A stretch of DNA of 64,000 nucleotides from Adiantum capillus-veneris (lineage: Eukaryota; Streptophyta; Polypodiopsida; Polypodiales; Pteridaceae), in contig CM043948.1 in assembly GCA_014529385.2 (NCBI GenBank), forward strand, positions 79,363,291 through 79,427,290. The letters are read 5' to 3'. Below are positions 10,948 to 22,138 of this stretch, piece after piece. Each line of letters begins with the position of its first letter. Within the stretch, counting starts at the first letter, position 1. Under the pieces are notes generated by a model. That model saw only the letters and a list, made by a program, of their open reading frames with translations, did not search any database and was not told where the DNA came from. A program made the translations under genes and the position numbers.

Positions 10948-11289
10948 GTTAGTGTTTCGAGTGGAAATCTCATGTTTTCTGCTTTGTGCAGGCCTCCTTT
11001 GAGTTGTGGGTTTGTCTGTGCAGAAGCGCATATGCAATCTACTTTTTTTTTTTTTTTTTGAGTGCCTTATACAACAGTTGAAAGCACATGTCTGTATGCT
11101 AATCTTGTCCTTGGTTTGCATAAGGGTTGGGGCCGTATCTCTATATGATCGTGTGCTAAGTTTGTCCTTGGTAAAGCTAGTGCCGGTTCAAATTGTCGGC
11201 TATGACCACATTTTGTGTTGGCATTGTCAAAGGGTGATTTTGCTTTGTTTGAGCACGTAGCCTACTCTCTCTCTCTCTCTCTCTCTCTC

Positions 11290-11344
<55 letters not shown>

Positions 11345-11763
11345 AGCTTGAGTTTAGTATTAAGCTTGAAATGATCACAATATATGCTGGACAAGGCTCT
11401 AGTCAATAAGCACAAACAAGTTTAGGAAACAAAAAATTCATTGGGGTTTCAATTTCAATTGGTTTATTTCTATATTTCTACAAATTATAAAAAATCATTA
11501 CTAGCTTTAACAAATAGGCTTACTTTATAAGACTTTGAGGAAGCTTTTTAAGTGTAGTATCATAAAATTCTTATTGAGTCTTTTATCTACATGACAACAT
11601 TGTCAACAGATAGGAAAGATGCACATTGAAACTGGCAAATCATCTCATAAGGTGGTAAAACAAAACAACAACAACACGATGAACAAACTAAAATCGACAA
11701 ACTTAAATGAAAGAGAGGACAAGAGACGAGACAATGGGATGGAATTCCAACTTAAATGCACCG
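10948..11763 (+). other. Putative CSN7 intron 1 up to the first retroelement
   Basis: Begins with a splice donor and contains a T-tract (about 11043-11059) and a compound microsatellite. No acceptor followed by CSN7-like coding sequence is apparent. No independent gene is seen. Confidence 0.5.
11265..11340. repeat. Compound (CT)n(CA)n microsatellite
   Basis: About 42 bp of CT followed by about 34 bp of CA. Confidence 0.97.
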
Positions 11764-12251
11764 GCTAAAACAAACTTGGACACCCCAAGTCTAGATTCTG
11801 TCGCGACACAATAGAGATTCACTTCAAAAACACTTTACAATTTCAAGAGTCAACACGGCCCGGCGTAGTTCCGTGCCAAGGGAGATTGGCCCCAAAGACT
11901 GGCACCCCTTTCGGTATTTGTTTTATATTAATATGCGACCAAAGTACAACTTCCCACGGGTGCTCGCGTCCATATGCTCTGAGAAGTGAGCCGTCTTGGT
12001 CACTTATAACCCAAAAGCATGAAACTCAAAAGTAATTGAGTCCCAAAAGCAGCTGGTCAAAAATCTGCCAATAAATGCAGCAGCACAAATTGCAGAAATC
12101 CGTACAGCTACCACATCAGCATGTCAGCGCAGAAAGCGGAAATCCGTACTGTCTGCCATGTTAGCAAGTCAACATGAATTGCGGAGTTCCGTATTGCTGC
12201 CACGTGGCACTCTGCCACGTCAGCATGTCCGTACAGCATCAGTTTGTGACA
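11764..12251 (-). repeat. 3' LTR of element E
   Basis: The right edge reads TTTGTGACA on the plus strand (TGTCACAAA on the minus), the same start as the A2 LTR. The left edge is slightly mutated (TAAAACAAACTTGG against TGTAACAAACTTGG). It contains the shared R/U5-like box at about 11888-11930. Confidence 0.85.
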
Positions 12252-12843
12252 TACTCCCCTCTTGAAAGAATTGTAATCGCCGTCGATTACGCCTACAAAA
12301 CAGACAGAGGCCATAAACCAATTCAGTAGACACTGATCCTAAGTACTGACGCACTAGACACGACACATCTAGCACTTGTAGAAAGACGGTAGTGACATCA
12401 CAGGACACACATGACAAATCAATCACATAAAAATTTATTCCAAATCTCAGACCATGACTGCCAGCAACGTATTTAGTAACCGCATCTAGATCCATCCCGG
12501 ACCTCACTGATGCCCGATTAACTAATCCTTATTGCGATCATGTCTATAGAGATTTATGAGACCGAAATGTTGCAATCATTTCGTCTTTCAGTTCTTGCAC
12601 TCAAACGAGTCAAATGAGAGAGTACAAATCAATCATATTCAATTTTGGGAATTCCGTTTCATAAAGTCATACAACAGAATACTTTCAGCCCAACAATATT
12701 CCTGAAACCCAAAGAGGACGTCAGTGACCTTATTCAATCAAGGTAATCTGTTGACAAAGGAGTGGAGTGACTCTCCTCTTGTGCAATCCCTTTGCACCAG
12801 ATTCAACCTTGGTGAGTTCGGGGATCTATCCGAGTAGACGATG

Positions 12844-13321
12844 TGTGAGGATTCCAGGTGTTAATCCTTAATTAAGTACTTAAACTCATGATTAAAACTT
12901 AAGAAACTTAAACTGTACTCAAGACAAGACTTAGAAGACTTTGTGTTTGATTGATTGAATGTGTGATACAAGGGCTCCTTATATAGGAGACGAAGAGACA
13001 TAAATGAAAAGACATGTCTCTTGGTGAAGAGACACGACTTTAGACGTAAAGACACATCCTTTCGGCGAAGAGCTGCAACCATTGGGTGAAGAGTCGCACC
13101 CGTAGAGCGAAGGGGTGTGACCAGTCGTCGAAGGAGTGTGGCTTTTGGCGAAGAGACACGTCCTTTGGGTGAAGGGGTGTGACCATCCAAGCGCAGGGGT
13201 CCTCCTTGGCATGGCACTTCGCGTATCTGCAACTAGGAGTAGATGTATTGCTGTGCATGGCACTTCGCGTATCTGCAACTAGAGTAGATGTATTGCTGTT
13301 AACATAGTCACAATTGTGACA
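12844..13321. repeat. Solo LTR S1 with perfect 5-bp target duplication
   Basis: A 478-bp TG...CA unit (TGTGAGGATT to ATTGTGACA) inserted in element E and flanked by cgatg on both sides (12839-12843, 13322-13326). Removing the unit and one cgatg restores continuity with the homologous A2 sequence at about 18325. Its middle consists of degenerate repeats of about 23 bp (gaagagacac type), and its right end has a tandem duplication of about 45 bp (13209-13299). Confidence 0.92.
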
Positions 13322-13326
13322 CGATG

Positions 13327-13782
13327 CTAAACCGATGCTTCAAGGTAAAGTTCCAAAATTTGAGGAGTATCTGCTAGGTCCTCCTCCTCCATCCACTTCG
13401 CATCTAATGCCAGATAGTTCTTGAATTTAACCAAGAACCGCCGAATCACTTTACCGTTTATCTTTCTTTCCTTGTGTGCCAAAATCTGTTCAGGAACGAG
13501 TATCTCCTCGCTCTCTTCCACTTCGGGTTGCTCATCGGGCTCCCCATCAACTGGCACCTCACCTTTAAAAGGTTTCAAGAGACTCACATGGAATGCATTG
13601 TGAATCTTCCAAGTATCGGGCAGCTTGAGTTGAAAGGAGACATCATTTATCTTTTCTTTAATCTGGAAAGGGCCATAATACCTCATGCTAAGCTTTGGAA
13701 AAAGCCACTCCTTTCCCTTTCGTTTCCTTAGGCATGCCTTCTCAAAACGTAAGAGCACCCAATCGTCTTCCTTTAATTTCAA
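13327..13782 (-). pseudogene. Element E pol C-terminus: GPY/F module and chromodomain
   Basis: Residues about 10-65 carry the integrase C-terminal module (MRYYGPFQI, then [13 protein letters not shown]). Residues about 90-150 form a chromodomain-like segment (RFLVKFKNY...AKWMEEEDL). In chromoviruses this tail is thought to bind modified histones and guide integration into heterochromatin. The reading frame is intact to its stop, but it is only the last part of the polyprotein, because the upstream part is missing beyond 13864. Confidence 0.85.
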
Positions 13783-13864
13783 TCTCGTCGATGTTGATAT
13801 GCTGCCTTCTTATGTCGTTCTTGAGATTTCTCTAAAGCCTTGTGGACCTTGGCAAAAGCAGTGT

Positions 13865-13900
13865 CTTTCATCTAGAGTTGGGGGGCTCGCCAGCCTTCCG

Positions 13901-13962
<62 letters not shown>

Positions 13963-14239
13963 CTCTTGCACACTCCAACATGATATCAGAGCTTCAAGCC
14001 TTTTTCGTGCGATGTGCAGGCTACCATTGCCTGCTCCATCCTCAGTCCAAGCGTGCTTTTTGTCAGAAACTGTTGACGTGTCAAAGCCCTGAAGAAGGGA
14101 GTCAACTTGCAGATGTCAGCCGAGGGGCCTAAACCCTAAGAAGAACAAGTAGCAGAAAAAGAAGAAGTCCTACCAACTTATGGGGACCCTGTCCAATGGG
14201 GCCCCAGTGACATAAAGGGATTAAAATAAAGCAGGACTC
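13865..14239 (+). other. LTR end and leader of an unidentified retroelement
   Basis: A TC microsatellite (13915-13959) is followed by CTCCAACA and then TGATATCAGAGC (13980-13991), which looks like a mutated tRNA-iMet primer-binding site in plus orientation. The next 250 bp have no recognisable protein domain. Confidence 0.4.
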
Positions 14240-14603
14240 ACACACACACACACAAAGTTGATGACGTGGCAGAACTGTACGGATTTCCGCTTATCACGCT
14301 GGCGGTGCTGACGTGGCAGGACTGTACGGATATCCGTAAATTGCGATGGCAGCTTTTTGGCATTGCTTTTGGACCAGAAGCTTTTGAGTTTTAAAGGTTT
14401 TTTATTGTAACCGCTTTTCAGGCCAAGGGCCTTTAAATATGAGGTTAGGGCTCATTCTCTTGGCATGCTTCCTGGAGAAGGTGCAGAGTCTGGAGTACCG
14501 GCTTGTACTGTGTTGATGCAATATAAAGAAATACCGGAAGGGGTCCCAGGGTTTGGGGCCAATACTCTCTGGGGTGGAATTTCGCCACTCCGTGTTGCGT
14601 GTC

Positions 14604-14643
<40 letters not shown>

Positions 14644-14670
14644 TGAGTTGTTATTGAAGTGCTAAAAGTC
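14240..14670 (+). repeat. Degraded LTR of the A/B family (I)
   Basis: Starts in a CA microsatellite leading into CACAAAGTTGATGACGTGG, similar to A2 and B LTR starts. It contains two copies of a TGACGTGG...CTGTACGGAT repeat and the shared AAAGAAATACCGGAAGGGG box near 14525-14545. A TC microsatellite lies at 14605-14640. The 3' boundary is uncertain. Confidence 0.65.
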
Positions 14671-15756
14671 TGTTCAGTCTGTTCTTTTCTATTGGCACGT
14701 GGTGCCCGTCTTGTGACACTTTTCCCCTTTTGGATCGCTTTTAGGTTGTATCAGAGTTATTCTTCCGATGTCAACTTTTCTAGCTTCTAGCGTTTTAAAA
14801 ACCTCTATGTTAGTATTTTGATAAATTGAACACTATTGTGTTTTTTTAAACCTGGGATTGTGTTATTTTTTAATGCGAGGCGGCCGTAGGTTTCTTGGTT
14901 TTAGGCGATCTCTTCCCTTGGGTTCCAACGCTTATAGATTGGAGCTTCTCCCCATGCTTGCTGGCTCTTCGTGTATCAAATTTGGTGATTGCTCTTCATG
15001 TGCAGCTACCTTCACCTCTTGTGGCGGCGCCATCCTCTTCAATGTCTTCTATGTTTGTAGATTCTTGCAAGTTCTCTCTCTTCCATTACTTTCCCGTTGC
15101 ATCATTAACACCTTGTTGCTAGTGTTCGATTCTTGCATTTTCGTGTGGACAACCTGGAGATTTTACCTGATTTGCCACTTCCTGATAACCTGGGTGGTTA
15201 TTTGGTCATTGCCTTCTATTTTGCATTAGCTTTTGGTGCTTCCTTTGGCACGGCTTTCATGGACAAAGTTCATGACCCGGTACGACGGTTGTTCAAATTC
15301 TCCCTAACAGTTGGACACACATCTAGGACTTGTTATGAAGGTTTTCACTGAACGGTTGGATACATGTCCACGACCCGTTTTGTAGCATATATGTTGCACT
15401 TTCTGTATTCACATTTAAGTTTGCATGTGTGAGATGTGTATCTGTGGCAGTAGCATAGCATTGTGTTGCATCTGTGAAGCATACTTTTTGCAAGTTTTAA
15501 CTCTATTGCATCAAAAGTTTTGGCTTGGATGAGATAAACTAGATGGATGGTAAACTTAGTTCATCAAGAGTTCGGAAAGGATGAGACGACTAGGCATATC
15601 ATCATTCTGAAATATCAAAAGTTTTGAAAAGGATGAGATGATTGGGCAGATCATCATTCTGGAATATCAAGAGTTTTGAAAAGGATGTGGTGACTAGATA
15701 AAATCTGATTGTGGAACGCGATTTTGTGGATGGTGGAGAATGTACAATCTAGGAGG
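14671..15756. other. Unclassified sequence left of element B
   Basis: No domain is recognised. The string TTGTATCAGAG near 14743 may be a decayed primer-binding site. A degenerate repeat with the phrase AAGAGTTTTGAAAAGGATG occurs about three times between 15565 and 15690. The longest plus-strand ORF (14858-15229) looks like chance. Confidence 0.4.
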
Positions 15757-15761
15757 GATGG

Positions 15762-16320
15762 TGTCAACAAAATGGTGACGTGACAGCAGACTCGGACACA
15801 CCCGACTGGCCCGACTATACACGTGGCAGACAATACGGCAAATTACACAAATTAGGCGCAAAACCAGTTGCCAGGCTGACGTGGCACCTGTACAGAATCT
15901 CCGTGAATTGCGGCGCAAAAAGCGGGTAGCAGTACGGAAATTCTGCTTTAGCGTTGGCTGAAATTACAATGGCTGATTTGGCAGCTTTTGTGGATAAACT
16001 GCTTTATTTTTGAAAAGCTTAAGAGCTTTTGATTTTGGGGCTCTGCTTTTGGGCATCCCTTGTAAGCAATAAATAAGTGGTTAGGCCCTCATTTCTCAGA
16101 GCATCTGGACGTAGAGTCCGAGAGTGAGACTCTCTTGTACTTTGAACACAGATTAATACAAAAAGAAACATCGAAAGGGGCGCCAGTCTATGGGGCCAAT
16201 ATCTCTAGGCACGGAACTGTGCCGGGCCGTGTCGACTCAAGTGTGAATTGTGAATTGTTTTGAAGTGAACCTCTGCTGTGTCGCAATAGAATCTTGACTT
16301 GGAAGTCCAAGTTTGTTACA
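15762..16320 (+). repeat. 5' LTR of element B
   Basis: Runs from TGTCAACAAAATGG to GTTTGTTACA, followed at once by the primer-binding site GTGGTATCAGAGC (16321-16333). It contains TGACGTG motifs (15776, 15877) and the shared box at 16153-16200. Confidence 0.9.
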
Positions 16321-16333
16321 GTGGTATCAGAGC
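16321..16333 (+). promoter_or_regulatory. Primer-binding site of element B (tRNA-iMet)
   Basis: TGGTATCAGAGC preceded by one spacer G, next to the LTR end TTACA. Confidence 0.9.
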
Positions 16334-16384
16334 GCGGCCGATTTTTCTTCTACCGGGAAATCCGATCCTTTTCTGGCGACACCT

Positions 16385-17048
16385 ATGGATTCCAACAGAG
16401 AACAATCGACTTCTTCTGCATCTGGGAATGCGGGAGGAGATCACGAAGAAGATTTGCATGAAGAGTACGGCCCACCTCGGCCTCCACAGGCAGAGATTGA
16501 AAAGATGAAACATCGACAATTGGTTGACGACGCAACAAAGATGATGATCAACATTGCGAAGGATCCGAAATTTGCAAAATTTTTGACTCAGACATCCTTT
16601 GAAGAAGTGCACACCCAGTGGCAGAAGGCCATAGAGCCACCCATCAAACCGGCACTCAAGAAACCTCCTGCTTCGAGGATGTTTACAAAACAAGAATTAG
16701 AAGAGGTCGTTGATGCACGGATCAATCAACTTTTGGACGCGAACACCAAAGCCAAAAACCTCGACAAAAAGTAGAAGAAAGGAATTGACTTCTCGGGTTA
16801 TTTGGGTCGTCAATCTACTTTTGTATCGGCAAGAAAGCAGAAGAAGCGTGTACGATTTGAAGGACTATCCAGTTCTTCTTCTTCTTCTTCTTCTGACAGT
16901 TCTTCTAGCTCTTCTGACTCGAGCGAAGAAGATAGGAAAGGAAAAAAGCGAAGCAAAAAGCAAGGCAAAAAGCAAAGCTTCCGAAAGGGCAAGAAAAAAG
17001 CAAAGAAGCCTAAGCTTCGCCCAGTTTTTGACAGTTCTACAGAGGACT
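16385..17048 (+). pseudogene. gag of element B, N-terminal part (cut by A2)
   Basis: The ATG at 16385 opens the family's Gag: an acidic N-terminus, an FTKQELEEVVDARI segment, a Lys-rich stretch, a long Ser/Asp run and a second Lys-rich block (GKKRSKK). A single TAG at 16772-16774 breaks the frame where A2 and H have CAG. The coding sequence stops at 17048 at the A2 insertion and resumes at 35329. Confidence 0.85.
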
Positions 17049-17414
17049 TGTAACAGACTTGGACACTCCAAGTCAAGAATCAATCACAACAGCACCAAAT
17101 AACCACTTCAAAACAATTCACAGATCACAATAGATTTGCACTGGCTCGGCGGAGTTCCGTGCCTAGAGATATTGGCCCCAAAGACTGGCGCCCCTTTCGA
17201 TATTTCTTTATGTATTAAATCAATGTCAAAGTACAAGAGAGCGGTTAGGGTTTCACTCTCAGACTCTGCGTCCAGATGCTCTGCAGAGTGAGCCCAAACC
17301 GCCAATTTATTTGTTTACAAGGGATGCCCAAAAGCAGAGCCCCAAAAGCTTCCAAATCAAAAGCTAAAAATTCTCTCTCTCTCTCAAGAGAGTTTTATAA
17401 AAATAAAGCAAGTA

Positions 17415-17467
<53 letters not shown>

Positions 17468-17744
17468 CCCTTGCCAAAGCCTAGTGAAAAAGCATCAATT
17501 GCGTTGCTTGCTGGGCTTTTTTTCATCTCCGCAAATATGGAAAAATCCGTACTACTGCCACGTTGCATTTGCGGCCAGAGAATTAGGGTTTCAGCCACTT
17601 TAGGGTTTCAGCCAGCTGTTAGGGTTAGGGTTTCCAGAAATTAGGGTTTTTGCAGATTAGGGCTTTTGGCAAAAATTAGGGTTTGCAAGAATTAGGGTTT
17701 TTGGCAATTTCTGCTCTCGGTAGCCACGTCATCACTTTGTGACA
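17049..17744 (-). repeat. 3' LTR of element A2
   Basis: 696 bp, from TGTAACAGACTTGG to CTTTGTGACA on the plus strand. It contains the shared box (17173-17218), a TC microsatellite (17418-17465) and seven to eight TTAGGGTTT-type telobox motifs (17582-17700). The adjacent polypurine tract reads AAGAAGGGGGTA on the minus strand (17745-17756). Confidence 0.95.
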
Positions 17745-17765
17745 TACCCCCTTCTTGAAAGCATT

Positions 17766-17783
17766 GTAATCGCCTCCGATTAC
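17766..17783 (-). other. Conserved hairpin upstream of the A2 polypurine tract
   Basis: GTAATCGCCTCCGATTAC has a 7-bp stem and 4-nt loop. The same stem with a different loop occurs at 12273-12290 in element E. Confidence 0.6.
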
Positions 17784-18329
17784 GCCTGCAAAATAGACAG
17801 AAGCCATAAACCATCTTAGCAGACGTTGACTGTTAGTACCTACATACTAGGAACACACATCTAGCACATGTACCAATCGACAGTCACATCACAAGACATC
17901 AGAGGACATCACATGACATTCAACATTCATTTGGATCTTAGACCATGATTTATCGGCAATGTAGCTAGCAATCGCATCTAGATCCAATCGAGACCTCATC
18001 GATGTCCGATTGACTAACCCCTATTGCAACCATGTCTATTCGAGATCAATCAGACCAAAATGCTGCAGTCATTTCGTCTATCAGTTCCTGCACTTAAAAG
18101 AAGTCAAGAACAAATCAGTATCATAATCAGGAATTCCATTTCATTAAGTCATACAGCAGAATACTGTCAGCTTTCAGTATCCCTGAAGCTCAAAGAGACA
18201 TCAATGACTCTAGTATCTAAATCAAGGCATCTGTTGACAAAGGAGCGGAGTGACTCCCCTCTTGTGCATCCCACTGCACCAGATCTCTGGCCAAGCTGAA
18301 TTTTGGGTTCCGTTTGGAGTAGACTATGC
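17784..18329 (-). other. 3' untranslated region of A2
   Basis: Non-coding sequence between the chromodomain stop and the polypurine tract. It is similar to element E (12291 onward), B (47240-47735) and H (53960-54157), which defines the family's 3' end. Confidence 0.75.
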
Positions 18330-19962
18330 TAAACCAAAAGTATCAAGGTAAAGTTTCACAATCTGAGGAGTATCTACTAGGTCCTCCTCGTGCATCCGAT
18401 TCACATCCAATGCAGGGTAGTTCTTGAACTTAACCAAGAACCGCCTTCAGACTTTACCTTTATTCTTCATATCCTTATGTGCCAAAATCTGTTCAAGAAC
18501 AAGGATCTCTTCGTTTTCTTCCACTTCGGGTTGCTCATCAAGCTCCCCATCATCAGGCACATCACCCTTAAAAGGTTTCAAGAAACTCACATGAAATGCA
18601 TTGTGAATCCTCCAAGTATCTCGCAATTTCAATCCGAAAGAGACATCATTTATCTTTTCAGTGATTTGGAAAGGTCCGCAGTATCGCATACTAAGCTTTG
18701 GAAAAAGCCTCTCCTTTTCCTTTTTCTTTCTCAGGCGTGCCTTCTCAAAACGTAAGAGCACCCAATCATCCTTCTTCAATTTCAAGTCGCGACGATGGCG
18801 ATCCGTTGCCTTTTTCTGTCGTTCTTGAGACTTCTGCAAAGTCTCGCGAACCTTGGCAAAAGCCGTATCTAAGTCTCGCGTATATTCATCCACTTCAAAA
18901 ATCTTATCTTTCGTGCTTAGGAAGGGTGGAACCTTCGCAGCACCTTCAACAATCTCAAATGGCTCCTTCCCCATCGAAGAGTGTATCGTGTTATTGTAGG
19001 CAAATTCCACCAAAGGTAAGTACTTTTCCCATTGAGTCTTCTGATTTGAGATATAAGACTTCAATAAATCTAGAACCACTGAATTTGCAATCTCAGATTG
19101 CCCATCAGTCTGTGGGTGGAACGATGACGAGAACTGCAACCGCGTGCCAATGTTCTCCCAAATTGCCTTCCAAAACAAACTCGTAAATCTGGGGTCTTTG
19201 TCGGAGACAATCGTCTCAGGTATGCCATGTAATCTGAAGGTCTGGGCCACAAACAGTCTTGCTAAGTGATCCGGCTTGACTGTTTTCTTCACTGGAATAA
19301 AATGAGCCTATTTGCTAAAATCGTGACCACTCTGTGTTCTCGGGAGATCTAAAATGAAATCCATTGCAATACTTTCCTAGGGGCGGGTGGGTATGGGTAA
19401 AGGCTGGAACAATCCTTGTGCTTTATGCCTGTCAAACTTGACCTTTTGGCATACTAACACGCACAAACTCTTCCACATCCTTTTTGAGTCTTGGCCAAAA
19501 GAAGTATCTCTCTACCCCTTTCATGGTGGTAGCAATGCTGCGGTGACCCGTAAAAGGTGGACAGTGGCATTTAATCAAAACCTTTTCCCTCAACGGCTGT
19601 GTAACGCACAACATGGTTTTTCTCATCAAGTAGCCTTCCCGAATGGAGTATCCTGCTACTGTCTCCCCATCCCGTATTCGTTTGAAAATATCTGCAAAAT
19701 CTGTATCTGTGGCATACTGGTCGACCATATCCTTGAAGCTCCTATGATGTATCGCGGAAATAGCCAAAACCAACGGCTTCCAAGACAAAGCGTCCGCCAC
19801 CACATTCTTCTGTCCCTGCACATGGACAATCTGGAAGTGAAACTGTGACAAGATGTTCCCCCACCGCATCTGCTTTTCCGAAGCTGCTTCTGTGACAAGA
19901 AGTAGCGCAAACTCTGACGGTCTGTAAAGACAGCAAAATCCGCTCCGAGTAGGTAATGCCGC
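18330..19962 (-). pseudogene. A2 pol 3' part: end of RNase H, integrase, chromodomain
   Basis: On the minus strand the segment starts at the D insertion in RNase H (19958-19962). Then come the end of RNase H (HFQIVHVQGQKNVVADALS), the integrase zinc-binding region (CPPFTGHRS) and the integrase core. The core shows the IVSDKDPRF and HPQTDGQSEIAN segments with the second Asp and the Glu. After these follow the GPY/F-like module ([13 protein letters not shown]) and a chromodomain broken by a stop. The integrase frame 18447-19292 stays open for 281 codons; neighbouring parts need frameshifts. Integrase would insert the cDNA. Not functional as it stands. Confidence 0.88.
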
Positions 19963-20118
19963 TGACGGACGCAAAGTGGACCTCGAACCCCGACGGCCTC
20001 TAAAACGCCGGGGGCCGAATGGCGCGCCTCGAGCCTGCCACGGTAAAGTGAACATGGGGCACCACCTAGCTTTGAGCGGCTAGGACACAAAACCACGATG
20101 ATATGAACACCGCAAATC

Positions 20119-20214
<96 letters not shown>

Positions 20215-22120
20215 CAAATGATGAAAAACCCTCGGGGGTGTGAGGGTGAATTATTTCTGCAATATTTACAAAGCGGCATGCCGTGGTGGTAGAGAGGTAG
20301 GGAGAGGAGGTGGTGCAACCTACTTGGTGTGTTCTCTAAGACGACTCAATGATTGTGAATACTTACGACCAAGAGCGTGCATACGTGTGTGCATCGACCA
20401 TTGGAGTCGAGAGACGGATGTGGTTCCCTTCGCATGATGCAATTCCCAAGGCAAACCCAACATACAAGCCCCCTCCCCGTGATGGTGATAGTGTCAATCC
20501 TTCCCACTACACTCTACCAAATGCTTGGCTCCTCATGAATTGCCCCCCCCCCCCCCCCCTTGATAGTGACCTCTCAGTGCTAATTTATAGGTGTTGGTTG
20601 CTTGGATTATGGTAATCCCAGTGTGGTTAGGGTAAGCTTAATCGGAGAGACAAAGCAAGTGGTGGGCCCGGTGTGGTTGACCCTTGCTTTGTTTTGGGAG
20701 GTTATTAAAAGATGGGAATCTCTAGGTGGGCCTTTGTGACCATCACCTAGAGAGAGGATGTTTACAAAAAATGAAAATTTACAATGGCTTGGGTGAAAAC
20801 TGAAGATAATGATAAAAATAACCTATAAATTACTGGGATGGTGTCGTAGTTATGTGTGCCAGCGAATGGTGTGCTGCTGGTGCGTCGGTGTCGAGCGTAC
20901 TTCTTTTCGGAGTCGGCCGGGGCATGCCTTTGGCGCATTTTCTCTTTTTGTTGTTGGCGGCGCGTGCTTTGGATCCTTCTTCTTTATTCGTCGATGTCGT
21001 AGTGGTTCTTCCTCCTTTGTATTGTGGTGCGGTGCGTATATGCGTGTGTGTGTGTATGTATTTGTGCATGAGGGCGGGTGTGTGTATGTATATGTATGTG
21101 TGCGAAAAACGTGCGTGGGAAGGGAGGCTTTGTATATATAATGTACATATAGTTTTTTTTTTGTGTTGATGGCGGATGGCGGATGACCTGCTTTCTACTG
21201 CGCGAGGCGGAGGGGGGGGGGGGGGGGATGCGGTAGGGGTAGAGAGAGTGTGTGTGCGGTGTGTGTGTGTGTATGGATGGCCTGTTGCGGTGCGTGAGCG
21301 CCCGGGTGGGAGAGTGGGTGGTCCTCCGGACTGAGCGCTCAGCGCTGAAGGGAGAGAGGGGAGGGGGGGTGATTGTGTGTGTGTGTGTGTATGGTGAGAG
21401 AGAGAGAGAGTGGTCCTATTGCTGCTGTCCGTGAGAAGGAGAGAGAGAGAGAGAGGATTCCTCATGCGTGGCCTAAGCGCCCGAGTGAGAGAGAGCGGTG
21501 TCCACGGACTGAGCTGAGAGAGAGATTGTGAGGGAGAGGGAGGGGTGAGGCTTGGGAGTGGGGTAGGGGAGATGTGTGGGTGAGAGAGAGAAGGGGGGCT
21601 CTACTGTCTTGCATGGGAGCTTGAGGACGAGGGGAGGGAAACAAGTCAATGGGTGGGAGTGAGGGAATATATCAGCGGGCCAAGAGGGGGGGGAATGAGG
21701 CCGAGGGGAGGGGAATGAGGCCGAGGGAAGGTGAGGCGAGCGGGTGGGGAGAGGGTGAGGGGTCGGGGAAGGAATATTGGCGGGCCAAAAAGGGGGGGGG
21801 ATAATGAGAGTAAGGGGGGGGGGGGGAAATGGGGGGGGGGTAAAGGGTGCGTGTAAGAATACAGAGAGGGGTCGGGGGGGGGGGGGGGGGGGGGGGGGTG
21901 GGGGGGGGTGGGGGGGGGGGAGTGGGGGTTGGGGGGGGGGGGGGGGGGGGGGCTATGTAGGGAAAATGAGGGAGAGAGAGAGAGAGGGGGTGTTCTTTAT
22001 CCAATGCCCGTCGGGTGGGAGGGGGAATAAGCTACGGGGGGTACTGAGAGTTGGAGGGGGGGGGGAAATGAGTTTTTTTCTTTTTCTTTTTTTCCTTTGA
22101 TTTTCGAAAGTTGGCTATCA
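19963..22120 (-). repeat. 3' LTR of element D
   Basis: 2,158 bp. It contains a long AG microsatellite (20122-20210), GT-rich stretches (21040-21400), purine-rich sequence and long G runs (about 21785-21955). It is a near-duplicate of 29224-31338. On the minus strand the adjacent polypurine tract is AAAGGGAGAGGGCTAA (22121-22136). Confidence 0.95.
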
Positions 22121-22138
22121 TTAGCCCTCTCCCTTTGG

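Larger units (their letters stand above)
11764..13864 (-). mobile_element. Gypsy element E (A2/B family), 3' half only
   Basis: On the minus strand this is the end of pol (GPY/F module and chromodomain), a 3' untranslated region, a polypurine tract and a 3' LTR. It is interrupted by solo LTR S1 (12844-13321) and truncated near 13864, where similarity to A2 stops. A shared hairpin lies at 12273-12290 before the polypurine tract (12252-12264 on the plus strand, ACTCCCCTCTTG). Confidence 0.85.

Noticed and set aside
10750-11061. Full 103-codon ORF starting at the upstream ATG of the CSN7 exon
   Set aside because: The TATA box position favours the ATG at 10789, similarity to CSN7 ends at 10947 at a splice donor, and the tail ends in poly-Phe from a T run.
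13209-13299. Repeated 45-bp unit considered as a CRISPR-like or regulatory array
   Set aside because: Only two copies without distinct spacers, located inside a solo LTR. It is a local tandem duplication.
14858-15351. ORFs with hydrophobic stretches, possible membrane protein
   Set aside because: No motif, no start context, no second frame support. Surrounded by retroelement debris.
20519-20560. C run in the left D LTR taken as a functional site
   Set aside because: The right LTR has only a short C run at the same place (29770-29775), so it is slippage.
20830-22004. Minus-strand ORFs rich in His/Thr/Pro/Ser in the D LTRs (and 30047-31432)
   Set aside because: They are translations of GT, AG and poly-G tracts, and the two LTR copies differ by many indels.
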